A program made the translations under genes and the position numbers. This document shows, piece by piece, positions 33,669-43,381 of a DNA stretch of 56,112 nt; within the stretch, counting starts at the first letter, position 1, and every line of letters begins with the position of its first letter. The stretch is from Bacteroidales bacterium (GTDB taxonomy: Bacteria; Bacteroidota; Bacteroidia; Bacteroidales; ML635J-15). The stretch covers positions 1-56,112 of the forward strand of contig JAFGVU010000180.1 of the NCBI GenBank assembly GCA_016937855.1, in the 5' to 3' direction. A model generated the notes under the pieces. The model was not told the origin of the DNA. It did not search any database and saw nothing but the letters and a program-made list of their open reading frames with translations.

Positions 33669-34859
33669 TTACTTAATTACACCTAATTCTTTGCCCACTT
33701 TTTCGAATGCAGTTATCGCTTTGTCGAGATGTTCTGTTTCGTGAGCAGCCGACAGCTGTACTCTGATTCGAGCTAAACCTTTTGGTACAACAGGGAATGA
33801 GAACCCAATAACATAAATGCCTTCGTCTAATAGTTTTGCAGCAAAATCCTGAGCAAGTTTTGCATCATAGAGCATAACTGCACAAATGGCTGATGCAGTA
33901 GGCTTTATATCAAAACCTATTTTGCTCATTTTTTCCATAAAATACTCTGTATTATTATGAAGTTTGTCTTGCAATTCGTTAGTAGAGCTCATCATTTCTA
34001 CCATTTTTATTCCTGCTGCAGCAACTAATGGTGGTATTGAGTTAGAGAATAAATAAGGTCTTGATTTTTGTCTAAGCATTTCGATTATTTCTTTTTTTCC
34101 GGTAGTGAAACCACCTATTGCACCGCCAAAAGCTTTACCTAAGGTTCCGGTAATGATTTCGACTTGTCCTTTTAGGTTAAAATGTTCGGTAACTCCGCGT
34201 CCTGTATGTCCGACAACACCGGCAGAATGCGATTCGTCAACCATAACCATTGCATTATATTTGTTTGCTAACTCAACAATTTTATCAAGAGGTGCAACAT
34301 TTCCGTCCATCGAGAAAACTCCATCTGTAACAATTAGTTTAAATCGACAGTTTTTGGCATCAATAAGTTGTTTTTCGAGGTCAGCAACATCTGCATTTTC
34401 GTATCTGAATCTTTGAGCTTTACAAAGTCTAACCCCATCGATGATAGATGCATGATTGAGAGAATCCGAAATAATTGCATCTTCGGGACCTAAAAGAGGT
34501 TCAAATACACCACCATTTGCATCAAAGCAAGCAGCATACAAAATTGTATCTTCTGTTCCGAAAAACTCAGCTATTTTTTGTTCTAATTCTTTATGTAAAT
34601 CACCTGTACCACAAATAAATCTTACTGATGACATCCCATAGCCGTGTGTGTCAAGTGCTTGTTTTGCAGCAGCAATAAGTTGAGGATTGTTTGATAATCC
34701 TAAATAGTTATTTGCGCAAAAGTTTAAAACCTTTTTTCCGCTGCTAACTTCTATTTCTGCTCCTTGTGGAGAAACAATAACACGCTCGGCTTTATATAGC
34801 CCAGCTTCTTTAATGTCAGCAATTTCGTTTTGTAAAAATGCTTGAAAATCTTTGTACAT
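33669..34859 (-). CDS. kbl: Glycine C-acetyltransferase (2-amino-3-ketobutyrate CoA ligase)
   Basis: PLP enzyme that cleaves 2-amino-3-oxobutanoate with CoA into glycine and acetyl-CoA in threonine breakdown. The 396 residues match KBL. The PLP lysine is Lys242 in GTLGKAFGGAIGGF. Other marks are FCANNYLGLSNNPQL, the MSSVRFICGTGDLHKELE block and DESHSAGVVGHTGRG with the PLP aspartate region. AONS/SPT relatives share the fold, but length and the ICGTGDLHKELE block favour KBL. No tdh (threonine dehydrogenase) lies in the window. Own promoter at 34893-34923, terminator at 33624-33650. Confidence 0.94.
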   Translation of the reverse strand: MYKDFQAFLQNEIADIKEAGLYKAERVIVSPQGAEIEVSSGKKVLNFCANNYLGLSNNPQLIAAAKQALDTHGYGMSSVRFICGTGDLHKELEQKIAEFFGTEDTILYAACFDANGGVFEPLLGPEDAIISDSLNHASIIDGVRLCKAQRFRYENADVADLEKQLIDAKNCRFKLIVTDGVFSMDGNVAPLDKIVELANKYNAMVMVDESHSAGVVGHTGRGVTEHFNLKGQVEIITGTLGKAFGGAIGGFTTGKKEIIEMLRQKSRPYLFSNSIPPLVAAAGIKMVEMMSSTNELQDKLHNNTEYFMEKMSKIGFDIKPTASAICAVMLYDAKLAQDFAAKLLDEGIYVIGFSFPVVPKGLARIRVQLSAAHETEHLDKAITAFEKVGKELGVIK

Positions 34860-34892
34860 ATCTCTGTGTTTTTAATAATAACTAGTTTTCAC

Positions 34893-34923
34893 CAAAAGTA
34901 TAAAATTAGAACAATACTGCAAA
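34893..34923 (-). promoter_or_regulatory. Bacteroidota promoter TTTG-N19-TACTTTTG for kbl
   Basis: On the minus strand TTTG (34923-34920), 19 bases, TACTTTTG (34900-34893), then 33 bases to the ATG at 34859. Exact match to both boxes and spacing. It is the only strong promoter in the 91-base gap between the GH25 gene and kbl. Confidence 0.78.
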
Positions 34924-34950
34924 GAATAATTATCAACATTTTTTATTCTA

Positions 34951-35736
34951 CTACTTTATCCTTAAGCCATCCAAATCCTGTTTTTTCCCATTAAAAACAT
35001 TGATATCAACATTGCCCTCAATTCCGTCAAACAAACCTTTTTCAGTAAACTGCCAGAAAACCCAGTCGTTAAAAATGGTGTTTGGGTCACCTTTAATGTT
35101 GTACCAAGCTATCCAGACGGGATATTTATCAAATCGACGGTCTGTTTGTATTGTGCTTACATAGAATTTATTGTAAGTATATAATATAGGAGTAGTGCCG
35201 TAATGCTTTTCTACAAGGGTTAACCAATTAAGCAATCCACTTTTCAAGCTATTTACACTTTGCACACGACTATATTTTTCAATATCCAAAACAGGAGGTA
35301 AATCTCCAACTTCCAATTTCACATTTTTTATATAATTCATAGCTTGCAAAGTGCTGTTTTCGTCGGGGCGATAATAATGATAGGCTCCTTTAACAACATC
35401 GGAACTCCTAAGCGCATTCCAGTTTTTTGTAAACTTTGAATCTGTTTTATTATTACCCATTGTTGCTCTAATAATCACAAAATCTATTTGATGATTTTTA
35501 AATAGTTTATCCCAATCGATATCTGCTTGATATTGAGACACATCAATACCAAAAACACTATAGTCTTTTAACTCCTTTTTAAATTTGTCGTATGATTGGG
35601 TTTTTTGTCCCGAAGGATTAAATAGAGAAATTATTTCTGGATAAAAGAAATATGCAGATACAAAAATTGTTAGCAGTACAAAAATTATTGCTATTATTTT
35701 GGTGTTTTTATTTTTCCTGCGTTTTCTTCTAACCAT
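34951..35736 (-). CDS. GH25 family lysozyme-like muramidase
   Basis: The 261-residue protein has an Arg/Lys-rich N-terminus followed by one membrane segment (IIAIIFVLLTIFVSAYFFY), so it is probably anchored in the inner membrane facing the periplasm. The catalytic domain shows FGIDVSQYQADIDW, IIRATMGNNKTDSKF, GAYHYYRP and PPVLDIEKY (the Asp-x-Glu pair of GH25), then LYTYNKFYV and WQFTEKG. GH25 enzymes hydrolyse the glycan of peptidoglycan. The ATG is directly after the asd stop (0-base gap), so the two genes form one transcript. Confidence 0.9.
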   Translation of the reverse strand: MVRRKRRKNKNTKIIAIIFVLLTIFVSAYFFYPEIISLFNPSGQKTQSYDKFKKELKDYSVFGIDVSQYQADIDWDKLFKNHQIDFVIIRATMGNNKTDSKFTKNWNALRSSDVVKGAYHYYRPDENSTLQAMNYIKNVKLEVGDLPPVLDIEKYSRVQSVNSLKSGLLNWLTLVEKHYGTTPILYTYNKFYVSTIQTDRRFDKYPVWIAWYNIKGDPNTIFNDWVFWQFTEKGLFDGIEGNVDINVFNGKKQDLDGLRIK

Positions 35737-36729
35737 TTAATCGATAAAGTTATCAGCAATATATTCAGCTATTTGAACTGCATTTGTGGCTGCGCCTTTG
35801 CGTAGATTATCTGCTACTATCCATAAATTAATTCCATTTTCACAAGAGTTGTCATATCTAATTCTTCCAACAAAAGTTTCGTTTTTATCGGATGACTCTA
35901 TAGGCATTGGATAGGTATTTGTTTTTGGATTGTCGAGAATTACAATCCCCATTGAGTTTTGTAGAACTGTATTTACTTCTGTCAGGTTTGGTTTTTTTTC
36001 AAACTCTATATTTACGCTTTCGCTATGTCCACCCAAAACAGGAACCCGCACAACTGTCGATGTTAATTTTAGATCCGGCAAACTCAAAATCTTTCTCGAT
36101 TCATTTGTAAGTTTTTCTTCTTCTTCGGTGTATAAATTATCGAGAAAAGCGCCTCCATGAGGAATGCAGTTGTGATGTATCTGATGAGGATATGCCGGAG
36201 TCTCAGATTTTTGTCCTTTTTCTTCCTCAAATAGTTGATTTGAACCCTTATATCCAGATCCGGTTACCGATTGATAGGTTGAAACAACAATTCTTTTTAA
36301 TCCATAAAGTTTATGTAATGGCCATAAAACAACAACTAATTGAATCGTACTACAATTAGGATTTGCAATAATCTTATCTTCAGGATTTAGTAGAGAAATA
36401 TTAACCTCGGGAACAATCAGTTTTATGTCATCTAACATGCGCCAAGCAGAAGAATTATCAACAACGTAAACTCCTTTTTGAGCAAATTTGGGCGCCCATT
36501 CCAGCGAAATGGCTTTTCCAGCAGAAAAAATTGCAATATCAATATTTTTTTCTAAAGCTTGTTCTAAACTTAGAATAGTATATTCATTATTTCTAAAAAT
36601 AATAGGTTTGCCTGCAGATTTTTCTGAAGCAATGGGATAAAACTCCGAAATTTCTGTATTAAAATCATTCAGAACTTTTAATAATGTTGTTCCAACCATA
36701 CCCGTAACACCAACAATAGCAAGTTTCAT
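35737..36729 (-). CDS. asd: Aspartate-semialdehyde dehydrogenase
   Basis: The enzyme reduces aspartyl phosphate to aspartate semialdehyde, the branch point to lysine, diaminopimelate, threonine and methionine. The 330-residue sequence begins with NADP-binding MKLAIVGVTGMVGTTLLKVL. The catalytic Cys126 is in NPNCSTIQLV, followed by QSVTGSGYKGSNQL, and the catalytic-base His is in RVPVLGGHSESVNI. The GH25 muramidase gene follows with no gap; both products touch peptidoglycan (one through diaminopimelate), though this linkage is inference. Confidence 0.96.
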   Translation of the reverse strand: MKLAIVGVTGMVGTTLLKVLNDFNTEISEFYPIASEKSAGKPIIFRNNEYTILSLEQALEKNIDIAIFSAGKAISLEWAPKFAQKGVYVVDNSSAWRMLDDIKLIVPEVNISLLNPEDKIIANPNCSTIQLVVVLWPLHKLYGLKRIVVSTYQSVTGSGYKGSNQLFEEEKGQKSETPAYPHQIHHNCIPHGGAFLDNLYTEEEEKLTNESRKILSLPDLKLTSTVVRVPVLGGHSESVNIEFEKKPNLTEVNTVLQNSMGIVILDNPKTNTYPMPIESSDKNETFVGRIRYDNSCENGINLWIVADNLRKGAATNAVQIAEYIADNFID

Positions 36730-36837
36730 GAGTTTAAGCTTTTGTTAAGTAAAAATTATTTTATCGTAAAAATAGTTAAATTTTGACATTTTGCCCTTTC
36801 ATTAACAATAAAACGACCAATTTTTAAAAATTTTTAA

Positions 36838-36845
36838 TAATTTTG
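36838..36845 (+). promoter_or_regulatory. Bacteroidota -7 box TAATTTTG for the lamin-tail protein gene
   Basis: TAATTTTG is an exact TAnnTTTG, 31 bases before ATG 36877. No TTTG lies at the -33 distance. It overlaps a TTG (36847) that an open-frame search would take as the start, arguing against that start. Confidence 0.5.
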
Positions 36846-36876
36846 TTTGTTGGGATTTAACCCCTTTTTGAAAATA

Positions 36877-39800
36877 ATGAAATTTTGTTTTATGAAAATA
36901 TTTGCTGTTGTTTTTATCTTCTTGTCTTTTGCATCTTTTTGTCAGATAAATGATGATTTTTTGGATGGCGATTTTACCGCGAACCCCGAATGGACAGGAA
37001 ATACTTCCGAGTTTATTGTAAATGGCTCAAACGAATTACAACTAAACGGTAATTCAACCGAAGGAGGAACCTCATATCTATCAACGGTTTCGCAATCTTT
37101 TTATGATGCAGAATGGGAGTTTTTGGTCAAGTTTGGGTTTAATCCTTCGTCAACAAATTATTGTAATGTTTATCTGTCATCAGATCAAGCGAATATGACA
37201 AATGCAAGTATGGGTTATTTTGTTAAGATTGGAAACACTGCAGATGAAGTAAGTCTGTATCGTAGAGATGCCTCGGGTAGCACGATGATAATTGATGGAA
37301 TAGACAAACGTTTGGACATGACAAATGTAAATGTCAGAGTTAAAGTTACACGCGATTTTGATGGAAACTGGACCCTTATGTCAGACACACTTGGTGGTAC
37401 AAGTTATTTTACAGAGGGTAGTGTTTTTGATAACACTTATCTTAATTCTCAGCATTTTGGCTTCGAATGTATATATACCTCAACACGTTGGGACAAATTC
37501 TTTTTTGATGATATTATTGTAAGCGGCGATCCATATATTGATACCGACGCACCGGTTTTGTTATCTCACCAAATAATTGATAATCAAAATATAATCTTAA
37601 CTTTTAACGAAGATCTTGATGCCACAACAGCGTTAAACACTAGCAACTATTTGATAAACAACGGTATTGGTACTCCTTCGTCTGTTAGCTTTTATGGTGG
37701 TCTGAACTCAAAAGTATTGTTGGAATTAGCAAATTCTCTTGTTTCTCCGGGAGAGTATATTTTGTATTATCAGGATATCGAGGATTTGAGTTCTAACATA
37801 ATTGAAGATGGAACAATAGAGTTTTCGTTTTTGGAATTTGAGCCGGGCATGATTGTTATTAACGAAATAATGGCTGATCCAACACCGGTTGTTGAGTTGC
37901 CTGATGCCGAATTTGTTGAACTTTATAATACAAGTGAATATGGTATCGACTTAAAAGACTGGACATATCAAATTGGGACATCTGTAAAAGATTTGCCATC
38001 CTTTTATTTAGCTTCGGGTGAGTACGTTATTCTATGTCATGAAGATAATGTCGCATTATTGGAATCTTATGGCAATACTCTAGGGGTTCCTTCATTTCCA
38101 CTAATAACAAATGGAGGTCAGACAATAACACTTTTTGATACAGCCGGAATTGTTATTGATGCTGTATCATATTCTGACACATGGTATCAGGATTCATACA
38201 AAGCCGAGGGAGGGTGGACACTAGAAAAAATCGATCCAACAAATACATGTTCACCACAAACCAATTGGATTGCATCTAATGATAATTCAGGCGGAACTCC
38301 CGGACGAATAAATTCAGTCTATGCTGAAAATAACGATACTCAGGCACCCGTTGTACTCAGTGTTGCTGTTACCGCCGCTAATGAATTAACTGTAACATAT
38401 AACGAACCAACCGATACAGCTCAATCGTTAATTCTTACCAAATATTCTGTGAGTCCAGATTTTGGGAATCCAATTTTTGCGATGACAAATCCGGATGACT
38501 CAAAGAAAATAATCTTACAGTACTCTGCCTCTTTTGTTGAAAATACGAATTATGTAATGACAGTGGAAGATATCCCTGATTTTTGCGGCAACATATTAAC
38601 AACTCAGAATATTCCATTCATTATATACAATGCAAATCCTTACGATGTCGTTATTTGCGAAATAATGGCCGATCCCGATCCTGTTGTTTTACTTCCAGAA
38701 GTCGAATATATTGAGCTTTATAACTCAACCGAATACGATTTGGATCTTTCGAATTGGACAATTAGTGCAGGAAGCACTATCAGAACATTAGGATTAACGA
38801 TTGTTGAAGCAGGAGGGTATGTTGTATTATGTCATATTGACGATGTTAATTTGTTTGATGAAAATATAAGTATTAGTGGGGTTGAGAGCTTTCCATCTCT
38901 AACAAACGGAGGAACAGTGCTTACATTAAAAGATGATAAAGAAAACGTAGTTCATACCATACATTATAGCGACACCTGGTACGGCGATAATTTTAAAAAG
39001 GAGGGAGGCTACTCTCTCGAAATGATAGATGTTAATAATCCGTGTGAAGGTGTTGAGAATTGGATAGCAACGAATGATATTAGAGGAGGAACTCCCGGAG
39101 AACAAAACTCTGTTTATAGTAATGGAAATCCTGATCTTACAAGTCCTTATCCTTTTGCCTGCGAAGCAATTGCACCTGATACTGTGATTGTATATTTTAA
39201 TGAAACATTACAGGAAAGTTTTGCAAATAATACAATTAATTTTGAAATTGCGCAATTTGGAAACCCCACGTGGATAGAAGCTGCCGAACCTGATTTTTCG
39301 GTTATTAAAATGAAATTTACTGCTGAATTTGAAATTGGTACAGTTTATTATCTTTCAGTTCTTGATAGCATTAGAGATTGTTTTGGGAATATGGTTTTGG
39401 ATAACACATCAATTCGATTTGCTATTGCAGACTCTGTACATCAAGGGGATGTTGTGATAAATGAGATCTTATTTAATCCATTTTCAGGTGGCAGCGATTT
39501 TGTCGAGCTGTATAATAATTCAGACTGTGTTTTAGACCTTAAAAAACTATGGATTATGAACGAAGACGAATCAGGAGCGATAAAAGACGTTTACCAACTA
39601 ACTGAGATCAGTAGGTTACTACTACCGGGTGAGTTTTGTGCTGTAAGCGAAGATATTCAGTTTTTGACAGATAATTATTATATCATGTATCCCGAAAATC
39701 TTTATGAGGTTAGCAATATTCCATCTATGTCTGATGACGAAGGGAATATTATTATTGCTGACAGATATCAAACATATATTGATGAAGTTTCTTACACAGA

Positions 39801-40284
39801 TGATCAACACTATAAGTTATTGGCGTCAGACGATGGAGTGTCTCTCGAGCGAATAAACTATGATTCGCCTTCGAGTGATCCTTCTAATTGGCATTCGGCA
39901 GCTCAGGATGCAGGATTTGCCACTCCGGGATATGTAAACTCTCAATATTCTGATTTAATTGTTAGTGAGTCGGTAATTGCAGTTAGTCCGGAGGCGTTTT
40001 CGCCAGATAATGATGGTGTTGACGACCGATTGACAATTAGTTATAATCTTGATGAGCCTGGTTATACGGCAACAATTGCAGTTTATGGTTCGGGGGGGAA
40101 TTTTATTACCTACCTAAAGAATAACGAGATGTTGGGTATGCAAGGCGAATTGTTTTGGGATGGTTTTGATAATGGTAACAATATTTGTCCTCCCGGGATT
40201 TATATAGTTTATTTTGAGCTGTTTAATCTTACAGGGAACAAAATTGTTGAGAAAATACCTGTTGTTCTAAGCGTTAAGATTTAG
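36877..40284 (+). CDS. Exported protein with three lamin-tail domains and FlgD-like C-terminus
   Basis: From ATG 36877 the product is ~1135 residues (ATG 36892 is also possible; both precede the signal peptide IFAVVFIFLSFASFC). Residues ~25-230 look like a LamG/concanavalin-type lectin fold. Three lamin-tail domains follow, each with NEIMADP or NEILFNP, FVELYN and GGTPG (or ATPG) at the end, separated by Ig-like segments (APVVLSVAVTAANELTVTYN). The C-terminal ~95 residues (SPEAFSPDNDGVDDRL to IYIVYFELFNLTGNKI) resemble the FlgD-like Ig module of type IX cargo, without a canonical sorting end. Surface or secreted location is likely; its role may be carbohydrate or DNA binding, which is not shown here. 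Confidence 0.82.
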   Translation: MKFCFMKIFAVVFIFLSFASFCQINDDFLDGDFTANPEWTGNTSEFIVNGSNELQLNGNSTEGGTSYLSTVSQSFYDAEWEFLVKFGFNPSSTNYCNVYLSSDQANMTNASMGYFVKIGNTADEVSLYRRDASGSTMIIDGIDKRLDMTNVNVRVKVTRDFDGNWTLMSDTLGGTSYFTEGSVFDNTYLNSQHFGFECIYTSTRWDKFFFDDIIVSGDPYIDTDAPVLLSHQIIDNQNIILTFNEDLDATTALNTSNYLINNGIGTPSSVSFYGGLNSKVLLELANSLVSPGEYILYYQDIEDLSSNIIEDGTIEFSFLEFEPGMIVINEIMADPTPVVELPDAEFVELYNTSEYGIDLKDWTYQIGTSVKDLPSFYLASGEYVILCHEDNVALLESYGNTLGVPSFPLITNGGQTITLFDTAGIVIDAVSYSDTWYQDSYKAEGGWTLEKIDPTNTCSPQTNWIASNDNSGGTPGRINSVYAENNDTQAPVVLSVAVTAANELTVTYNEPTDTAQSLILTKYSVSPDFGNPIFAMTNPDDSKKIILQYSASFVENTNYVMTVEDIPDFCGNILTTQNIPFIIYNANPYDVVICEIMADPDPVVLLPEVEYIELYNSTEYDLDLSNWTISAGSTIRTLGLTIVEAGGYVVLCHIDDVNLFDENISISGVESFPSLTNGGTVLTLKDDKENVVHTIHYSDTWYGDNFKKEGGYSLEMIDVNNPCEGVENWIATNDIRGGTPGEQNSVYSNGNPDLTSPYPFACEAIAPDTVIVYFNETLQESFANNTINFEIAQFGNPTWIEAAEPDFSVIKMKFTAEFEIGTVYYLSVLDSIRDCFGNMVLDNTSIRFAIADSVHQGDVVINEILFNPFSGGSDFVELYNNSDCVLDLKKLWIMNEDESGAIKDVYQLTEISRLLLPGEFCAVSEDIQFLTDNYYIMYPENLYEVSNIPSMSDDEGNIIIADRYQTYIDEVSYTDDQHYKLLASDDGVSLERINYDSPSSDPSNWHSAAQDAGFATPGYVNSQYSDLIVSESVIAVSPEAFSPDNDGVDDRLTISYNLDEPGYTATIAVYGSGGNFITYLKNNEMLGMQGELFWDGFDNGNNICPPGIYIVYFELFNLTGNKIVEKIPVVLSVKI

Positions 40285-40465
40285 CCTTTTTGTTATTTGT
40301 ACAGGTTTAGGAGATAACTCATATTATTTAAAAAAGTAAATAAGTTATTTTTTCTTGTAATTATTTAAGTTTATTTCGAGAAATATGCTTGTTGCGAGAT
40401 AAACATTATGATTGCATAGGGTTATGCACCAAGCAAGATGTTACGATAATATTTTGTATTTAAAG

Positions 40466-42862
40466 CTATTGCATTTCCTCAAAATTGAAAGGGTTATCTT
40501 TTTTGTCTTTTTTTGCTAATCCAAATTTATATGTAATTTTAAATCCAAATCGTTGATTATCAGTATATCTGTCCCCATAAGTGTAAATGCTTCCCTGATT
40601 GATTGAAAAATTTACAAGCATAGTTTTTAAAACATCGCGAGCATTAACAGCGATTTGCAGTCTGTCGTCTAAGAACGATTGTCGGAGGCCAAAATTTAAA
40701 GACCCAAAGGTTTCGAGTTCAAGAAATCCCATTTGACCTTTAGTCATCATAAAGCCACTCATAGTAAGTTTTGTGTTTCCAAATAGTCTTAACATGTGAA
40801 AAGTAAAAAATCTCCAACTTCCACGGGTATATTGTAAAGGTTCGCCTTGATAGTATCCATCGTATTCGTTTAGATTATATTGAGTTCCTATTGCAAAGAA
40901 GTATGCACCTCCGGGTGGAATACCAACCATTCCACGAAAATATGTTTCCTTGCTTTTGCCTAAATTGTCGTAAGTTCTAACAATGATGTCTGAATTGTTT
41001 GGATCGGTGTAAATTACTTCTGAAAATATGTCGTTTGTGTAGTTTTGCCCAACTGCAAAAACCGGGAAATCATTAAAACTTACATTGAATTCAATATTGT
41101 CGGTAAACTGTGGTTTTAATGATGGATTACCTGCTTCGTACATAAATTGATCAACAAAATTGATACTTGGATTTAGCATGTTGTAATCAGGACGATTTAT
41201 TGTTTTGCGATAAATAGCGTAGGCTCGCAACTCTATATCCTTAAGCTTAAAAACACTTCTGCTCAGATATACGTATGGAAACAAATCGACGCGATTAATT
41301 AAGAAGCTTGTGTCTGTTGGTATTTGTTGAGTTCCATTCATGTAGGTGTGTTCAGCACGAGCTCCAACTTTTAAAATCAGATCTTTGAAAAAGGTTTTAG
41401 ATGCTTGTATATATGCTGCATTAATGTTTTCTAAATAGTTAAAGTGATTTGTCCGTAAACTATCATTTATTCGATATTCGAGATAATTTACAAAGTAATC
41501 AGAATTGCTTGAGTATTGCTGATACGAAGTTTTTAGACCAGTTTCAAAGCTTATTCTATTATTAAAATATTTCGTTAAATCCGTCTGTATTATCACAAAA
41601 TGTCTATTTTGATTGTTTGAACCGTCACCTGTTATCTGATAGTTTGTTGGGATGGTAAATAAGTATGAATAATCTTGTGTTTTTATATTTCTGTTAAAGT
41701 TGTAGCTTATCTTTGTGTCGATGTCAGAATCTGATGTGTCAAGTTTGTAATTAAAGCCAAAATCTTGCTGTAAATTAAATGCATTTGAGAGATTTTCGAT
41801 ATCGTTCTCATTTTGAGATATCCTAATAAGTTCAGCGGACTCTATATAGTTAGTATTTTTAGTTAAGTTGTTAGGAAGGCTATAGTTTATTCTGCCATCG
41901 TAGCTAAATGTCAATTTTTCTGAAATATCATAGTTGATTCCATAACCAATATATGCATTATGGCTTTTTTGACGTGTTGATGAGTTTTGACTAAGTAAGG
42001 TGTCTGTTGCAATGAATCTGTATGTATTTAAGACGTCTTGTCTGTCGTTAAAACTGTAATTTCCATTGATGTAGGTTGTGAATTTGTCTCCGCTGTCGTT
42101 TAGCGAGAAACCAATATTTCGATTTCCGTATTTTCCCTGATTTAATCCTGCTTTTAAAGATCCAAATCGACCAATTTTAACTCCTTTTTTAAGTACAACA
42201 TTTATTATTCCTCCCGAACTGGCTGCATCATATTTTGTTGAAGGTGTCCGCAGAACTTCGATTTTTTCAACGCTCCCCGGAGGTAAACTTTGTAAAATCA
42301 TTGAGATGTCCTGCGAGCTAAGTTTTTGTTCTCGTCCGTTGATATATACTTTTGCAGGAGTTGCTGAGTTAAGGAATATTCCATTATCCTGATCTACATA
42401 TAACCCGGGCGTGCTCTCCAAAACTTCTAGTGTGTTTGAAGCTGCATGTGCAAGACTTTCGGGATCGATAATCATTTTATCTCCCTCTTGTCGAATTAAT
42501 GGTTTTTGTGCAGCAATAGTAACCTCATCGAGGGCGTAAGCATTTTCCTCTAATTTAAAAGTAAAATTTCTTTCGTTCGATTTAATTGTAATTGCTTTTT
42601 CTAAAGGAGTAAAACCAATATAGCTAACTTTTAGAAGGTATGTAGTGTTTTTTAAATTTTCAAAAAATGCAACTCCGTCTATGTTGGTTGTTGAATATAT
42701 AATTGCCGAATCATTAATGTGACTTATGCTGACTGTTGCTCCGGGTAATGGATTGCGGCTATTGTCAATAACTCTGATGCTTACTTTTTGTGAAAATAAA
42801 GTAACTGTTACTATTAACAGAAAAACCAGAGTAATAAATTTTTGAAAACTGTTTGTATTCAT
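40466..42862 (-). CDS. TonB-dependent-receptor-like outer-membrane barrel
   Basis: The 798-residue protein has a signal peptide ending TVTLFSQ, then a carboxypeptidase-regulatory-like domain (residues ~25-115, NPLPGATVSISH), a plug domain (residues ~120-235, with ALDEVTIAAQKP and KIEVLRTPSTKYDAASSGGIINVVLKKG) and a C-terminal barrel with no SusC signature. This fits the OMP_b-brl_3 family of TonB-receptor relatives. Its substrate is unknown; no SusD-like partner is nearby. An exact -7 box TAGCTTTG lies 40 bases upstream. Confidence 0.88.
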   Translation of the reverse strand: MNTNSFQKFITLVFLLIVTVTLFSQKVSIRVIDNSRNPLPGATVSISHINDSAIIYSTTNIDGVAFFENLKNTTYLLKVSYIGFTPLEKAITIKSNERNFTFKLEENAYALDEVTIAAQKPLIRQEGDKMIIDPESLAHAASNTLEVLESTPGLYVDQDNGIFLNSATPAKVYINGREQKLSSQDISMILQSLPPGSVEKIEVLRTPSTKYDAASSGGIINVVLKKGVKIGRFGSLKAGLNQGKYGNRNIGFSLNDSGDKFTTYINGNYSFNDRQDVLNTYRFIATDTLLSQNSSTRQKSHNAYIGYGINYDISEKLTFSYDGRINYSLPNNLTKNTNYIESAELIRISQNENDIENLSNAFNLQQDFGFNYKLDTSDSDIDTKISYNFNRNIKTQDYSYLFTIPTNYQITGDGSNNQNRHFVIIQTDLTKYFNNRISFETGLKTSYQQYSSNSDYFVNYLEYRINDSLRTNHFNYLENINAAYIQASKTFFKDLILKVGARAEHTYMNGTQQIPTDTSFLINRVDLFPYVYLSRSVFKLKDIELRAYAIYRKTINRPDYNMLNPSINFVDQFMYEAGNPSLKPQFTDNIEFNVSFNDFPVFAVGQNYTNDIFSEVIYTDPNNSDIIVRTYDNLGKSKETYFRGMVGIPPGGAYFFAIGTQYNLNEYDGYYQGEPLQYTRGSWRFFTFHMLRLFGNTKLTMSGFMMTKGQMGFLELETFGSLNFGLRQSFLDDRLQIAVNARDVLKTMLVNFSINQGSIYTYGDRYTDNQRFGFKITYKFGLAKKDKKDNPFNFEEMQ

Positions 42863-42901
42863 TTCAAGAGAAAATTTCTTTGCGAATTTGTTTGTTTAAC
42901 G

Positions 42902-42909
42902 CAAAGCTA
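42902..42909 (-). promoter_or_regulatory. Bacteroidota -7 box TAGCTTTG for the TonB-receptor-like gene
   Basis: The minus-strand TAGCTTTG matches TAnnTTTG exactly, 39 bases before the ATG at 42862. No TTTG lies at the proper -33 position. The box lies just past the stop codon of the upstream small membrane protein gene (42943). Confidence 0.55.
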
Positions 42910-42942
42910 CATTTTAATGCAATTTTGCTGTGTAAAATTTCT

Positions 42943-43374
42943 TTATATTTTGTTAAATCTAAGAGCATGACCACTGTGAGCAGTAAACTCTACTTCGATT
43001 TCATCGCCAACTTGTATTATGTTATATTCTGCATAGTTTATTATTACTTTTCTTTCACCTATTGTAATGTATGGAGTATTAGATTTTCCAGTTGAAACCA
43101 TTTCCTTTTTTTCGACTTGTCCGACTATATGATTTTTATAACCGGCTTTTAAATCCTTGTCTCCTTTTTTATAGATAAAAACTACAGGGATTAACATAAT
43201 GACGTTAATTACTAAAACAATTAAACTTGACCATAAAGTGTTTTCTCCTGCAACCAGTATTAGTATCGATATTGGAATGTTTGCAGCAACAATAATGATA
43301 ATCGGAAGGTTTCTTATCTTTTTAATTTTAGTTACATCGGCTTCTGTAAGCGACAATTGCGATAGTTTATACAT
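42943..43374 (-). CDS. Small membrane protein with C-terminal soluble domain, function unknown
   Basis: The 143-residue product has two membrane helices (about residues 24-43 and 49-68) and a C-terminal beta-rich domain (residues ~75-143, ending EVEFTAHSGHALRFNKI). Both ends face the cytoplasm if the helices form a hairpin. It starts 7 bases after the GH20 gene's stop and so is probably co-transcribed. No family recognised. Confidence 0.7.
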   Translation of the reverse strand: MYKLSQLSLTEADVTKIKKIRNLPIIIIVAANIPISILILVAGENTLWSSLIVLVINVIMLIPVVFIYKKGDKDLKAGYKNHIVGQVEKKEMVSTGKSNTPYITIGERKVIINYAEYNIIQVGDEIEVEFTAHSGHALRFNKI

Positions 43375-43381
43375 GATAATA

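Noticed and set aside
40370-40390. Possible sixth copy of the palindromic element (ATTTCGAGAAAT)
   Set aside because: Only the inner palindrome matches; the TAGGTAA lead and the long arms are absent.
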